From positions 124,001 through 188,000 of the forward strand of contig JAEWYS010000001.1 of NCBI GenBank assembly GCA_023458555.1: a stretch of 64,000 bases of DNA. Reading direction: 5' to 3'. Below, piece after piece: positions 63,267-64,000 of this stretch; the first letter of the stretch is position 1, and each line of letters opens with the position of its first letter. A program made the position numbers and the translations under genes. Source of the stretch: Bacteroidota bacterium (GTDB lineage Bacteria; Bacteroidota; Bacteroidia; Cytophagales; Cytophagaceae). A model generated the notes under the pieces. It was not told the origin of the DNA and ran no database searches. It was given only the letters and a program-made list of their open reading frames with translations.

Positions 63267-63423
63267 AGCTATTCTCGAAATACCTTGGGGTTATTTTTTT
63301 AGATTTACCTAAGATATATCTTTACATTGTGTTAAGTTTTACCAGAAAACGATCTGAAGACAATACATCATGTTTTCTGTGGTTCCTTGCCAAAGCTGTA
63401 GTGAAAGGCATTTTTGTGTTTGT

Positions 63424-64000
63424 ATGAAATATATGACTAATAGTGTTTTAGGTGGTCTGTGTCTTCTGGGATGGCTGCTTTTAACAGCTTGTGAATCTCA
63501 ACAGAAAGAGGATAATGACAAGCTGGTAATTCTTGCTACTACAGGAATGATCGGCGATGCAGTCAAAAATATTGTCGGGGATTCGGCAGATGTTGAGGTA
63601 TTGATGGGGCCGGGAACAGACCCGCATTTGTATAAGATGAGTCAGGGGGATCTCCATAAGCTGACAAAAGCTGATATAATAATTTACAACGGTTTATATC
63701 TTGAAGGGAAAATGGGGGAAGTCCTTCAGAGTATGGAAAAACAGAAACCTGTGACTGCGTTTGTTAATGGTATTGCACAGGAAAAGCTGAGAAATGTAAG
63801 TGGATTTGCGGGCGGGTATGATCCGCATGTATGGTTTAGTATCGAACTGTGGAAAGACGGAGTTGCTTATGTGAGCCGGAAAATTATTGAAGCAGACCCC
63901 GCCAGGGCTTCATTTTACCAAGCCAATACACAGGCATATATTGATTCATTGAATCAGCTGGAGGAATGGGTTAGAGCTGAGATAAGCCGGATTCCAGAGT
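63424..64000 (+). CDS. Metal (Zn/Mn) ABC transporter substrate-binding lipoprotein (cut by the right edge)
   Basis: 192 codons are present. Start chosen at MKYMTNSVLGGLCLLGWLLL, which gives a lipoprotein signal with lipobox LLTAC (Cys near 23); the frame is open upstream to 63370, but that extension (MFSVVPCQSCSERHF) would spoil the signal. LVILATTGMIGDAVKNIVGD, VLMGPGTDPHLYKMSQGDLH and GGYDPHVWFSIELW are the conserved blocks of ZnuA/TroA-type proteins, including two of the metal-binding His residues. No His-rich loop is visible, which slightly favours manganese or iron over zinc. ABC permease and ATPase genes are expected just beyond the window. Confidence 0.9.
   Translation, partial: MKYMTNSVLGGLCLLGWLLLTACESQQKEDNDKLVILATTGMIGDAVKNIVGDSADVEVLMGPGTDPHLYKMSQGDLHKLTKADIIIYNGLYLEGKMGEVLQSMEKQKPVTAFVNGIAQEKLRNVSGFAGGYDPHVWFSIELWKDGVAYVSRKIIEADPARASFYQANTQAYIDSLNQLEEWVRAEISRIPE

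Noticed and set aside
63370..63423. Earlier ATG for the metal-binding lipoprotein
   Set aside because: The extra 18 residues are Cys-rich and would place the lipoprotein signal internally.

Overview
The window comes from the chromosome of a Bacteroidota bacterium, most likely of the Cytophagia or a neighbouring class. The evidence is: four predicted secreted proteins with type IX secretion system (T9SS) C-terminal sorting domains, two of type B (CHU_C) and two of type A; PorP/SprF and PorE-like T9SS partners; the ExbB-TonB-PstS-TPR gene order; and two perfect matches to the Bacteroidota promoter TTG-N19-TAnnTTTG. It is mostly ordinary gene-dense chromosome. No rRNA, tRNA, CRISPR array, intact insertion sequence or prophage was seen. 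All identifications are by reading motifs; no database search was run.

Layout. 1-7191 (minus): a Skp/OmpH-like membrane-anchored protein, a lipoprotein and the first 2010 residues of a giant secreted RHS/SpvB-like protein that runs off the left edge. 7192-8121: a gene-free stretch with several inverted repeats. 8122-12402: sirtuin, topA with a clear terminator, a SixA-type phosphatase and a stand-alone response regulator. 12699-21059 (minus): a T9SS locus with a PKD-rich type B cargo, PorP/SprF and a TPR-PD40-OmpA protein, bracketed by two small, lysine/arginine-rich exported proteins. 21204-24405: TraB/GumN-family protein and tex, followed by a short lipoprotein gene, pgk, a divergent ferredoxin / LuxC-like reductase pair, and a 2722-residue SprB-like adhesin (27559-35727) containing a near-perfect 738-bp tandem repeat.

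35970-41747 (minus) holds nspC and a carboxynorspermidine-synthase-like gene (alternative spermidine route), a small exported protein, an E2 acyltransferase and cinA. 41781-47671 has an S8 peptidase with a sorting domain, a GH15 enzyme and an eIF1/SUI1-type factor. 47674-53273 (minus) reads phoH, an M43 metalloprotease, comEC and an enoyl-CoA hydratase. 53372-55175 has a SAM hydrolase (DUF62), three small genes and a TerB-like protein. 55356-60151 (minus) is an ExbB-TonB-PstS-TPR operon that lacks exbD and carries two small paralogous membrane proteins. 60359-64000 holds a 3-hydroxyacyl-CoA dehydrogenase, dapD, a glycosyltransferase and the start of a metal ABC-transporter binding protein.

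The window's main theme is surface display and envelope function: giant adhesins and proteases, their T9SS partners, and TonB energy transduction. The parts least explained by known families are the Skp-like/lipoprotein/RHS-like cassette, the two basic exported proteins around the PorP locus, the structured gap at 7.2-8.1 kb, and the two-TM paralogues in the TonB operon.
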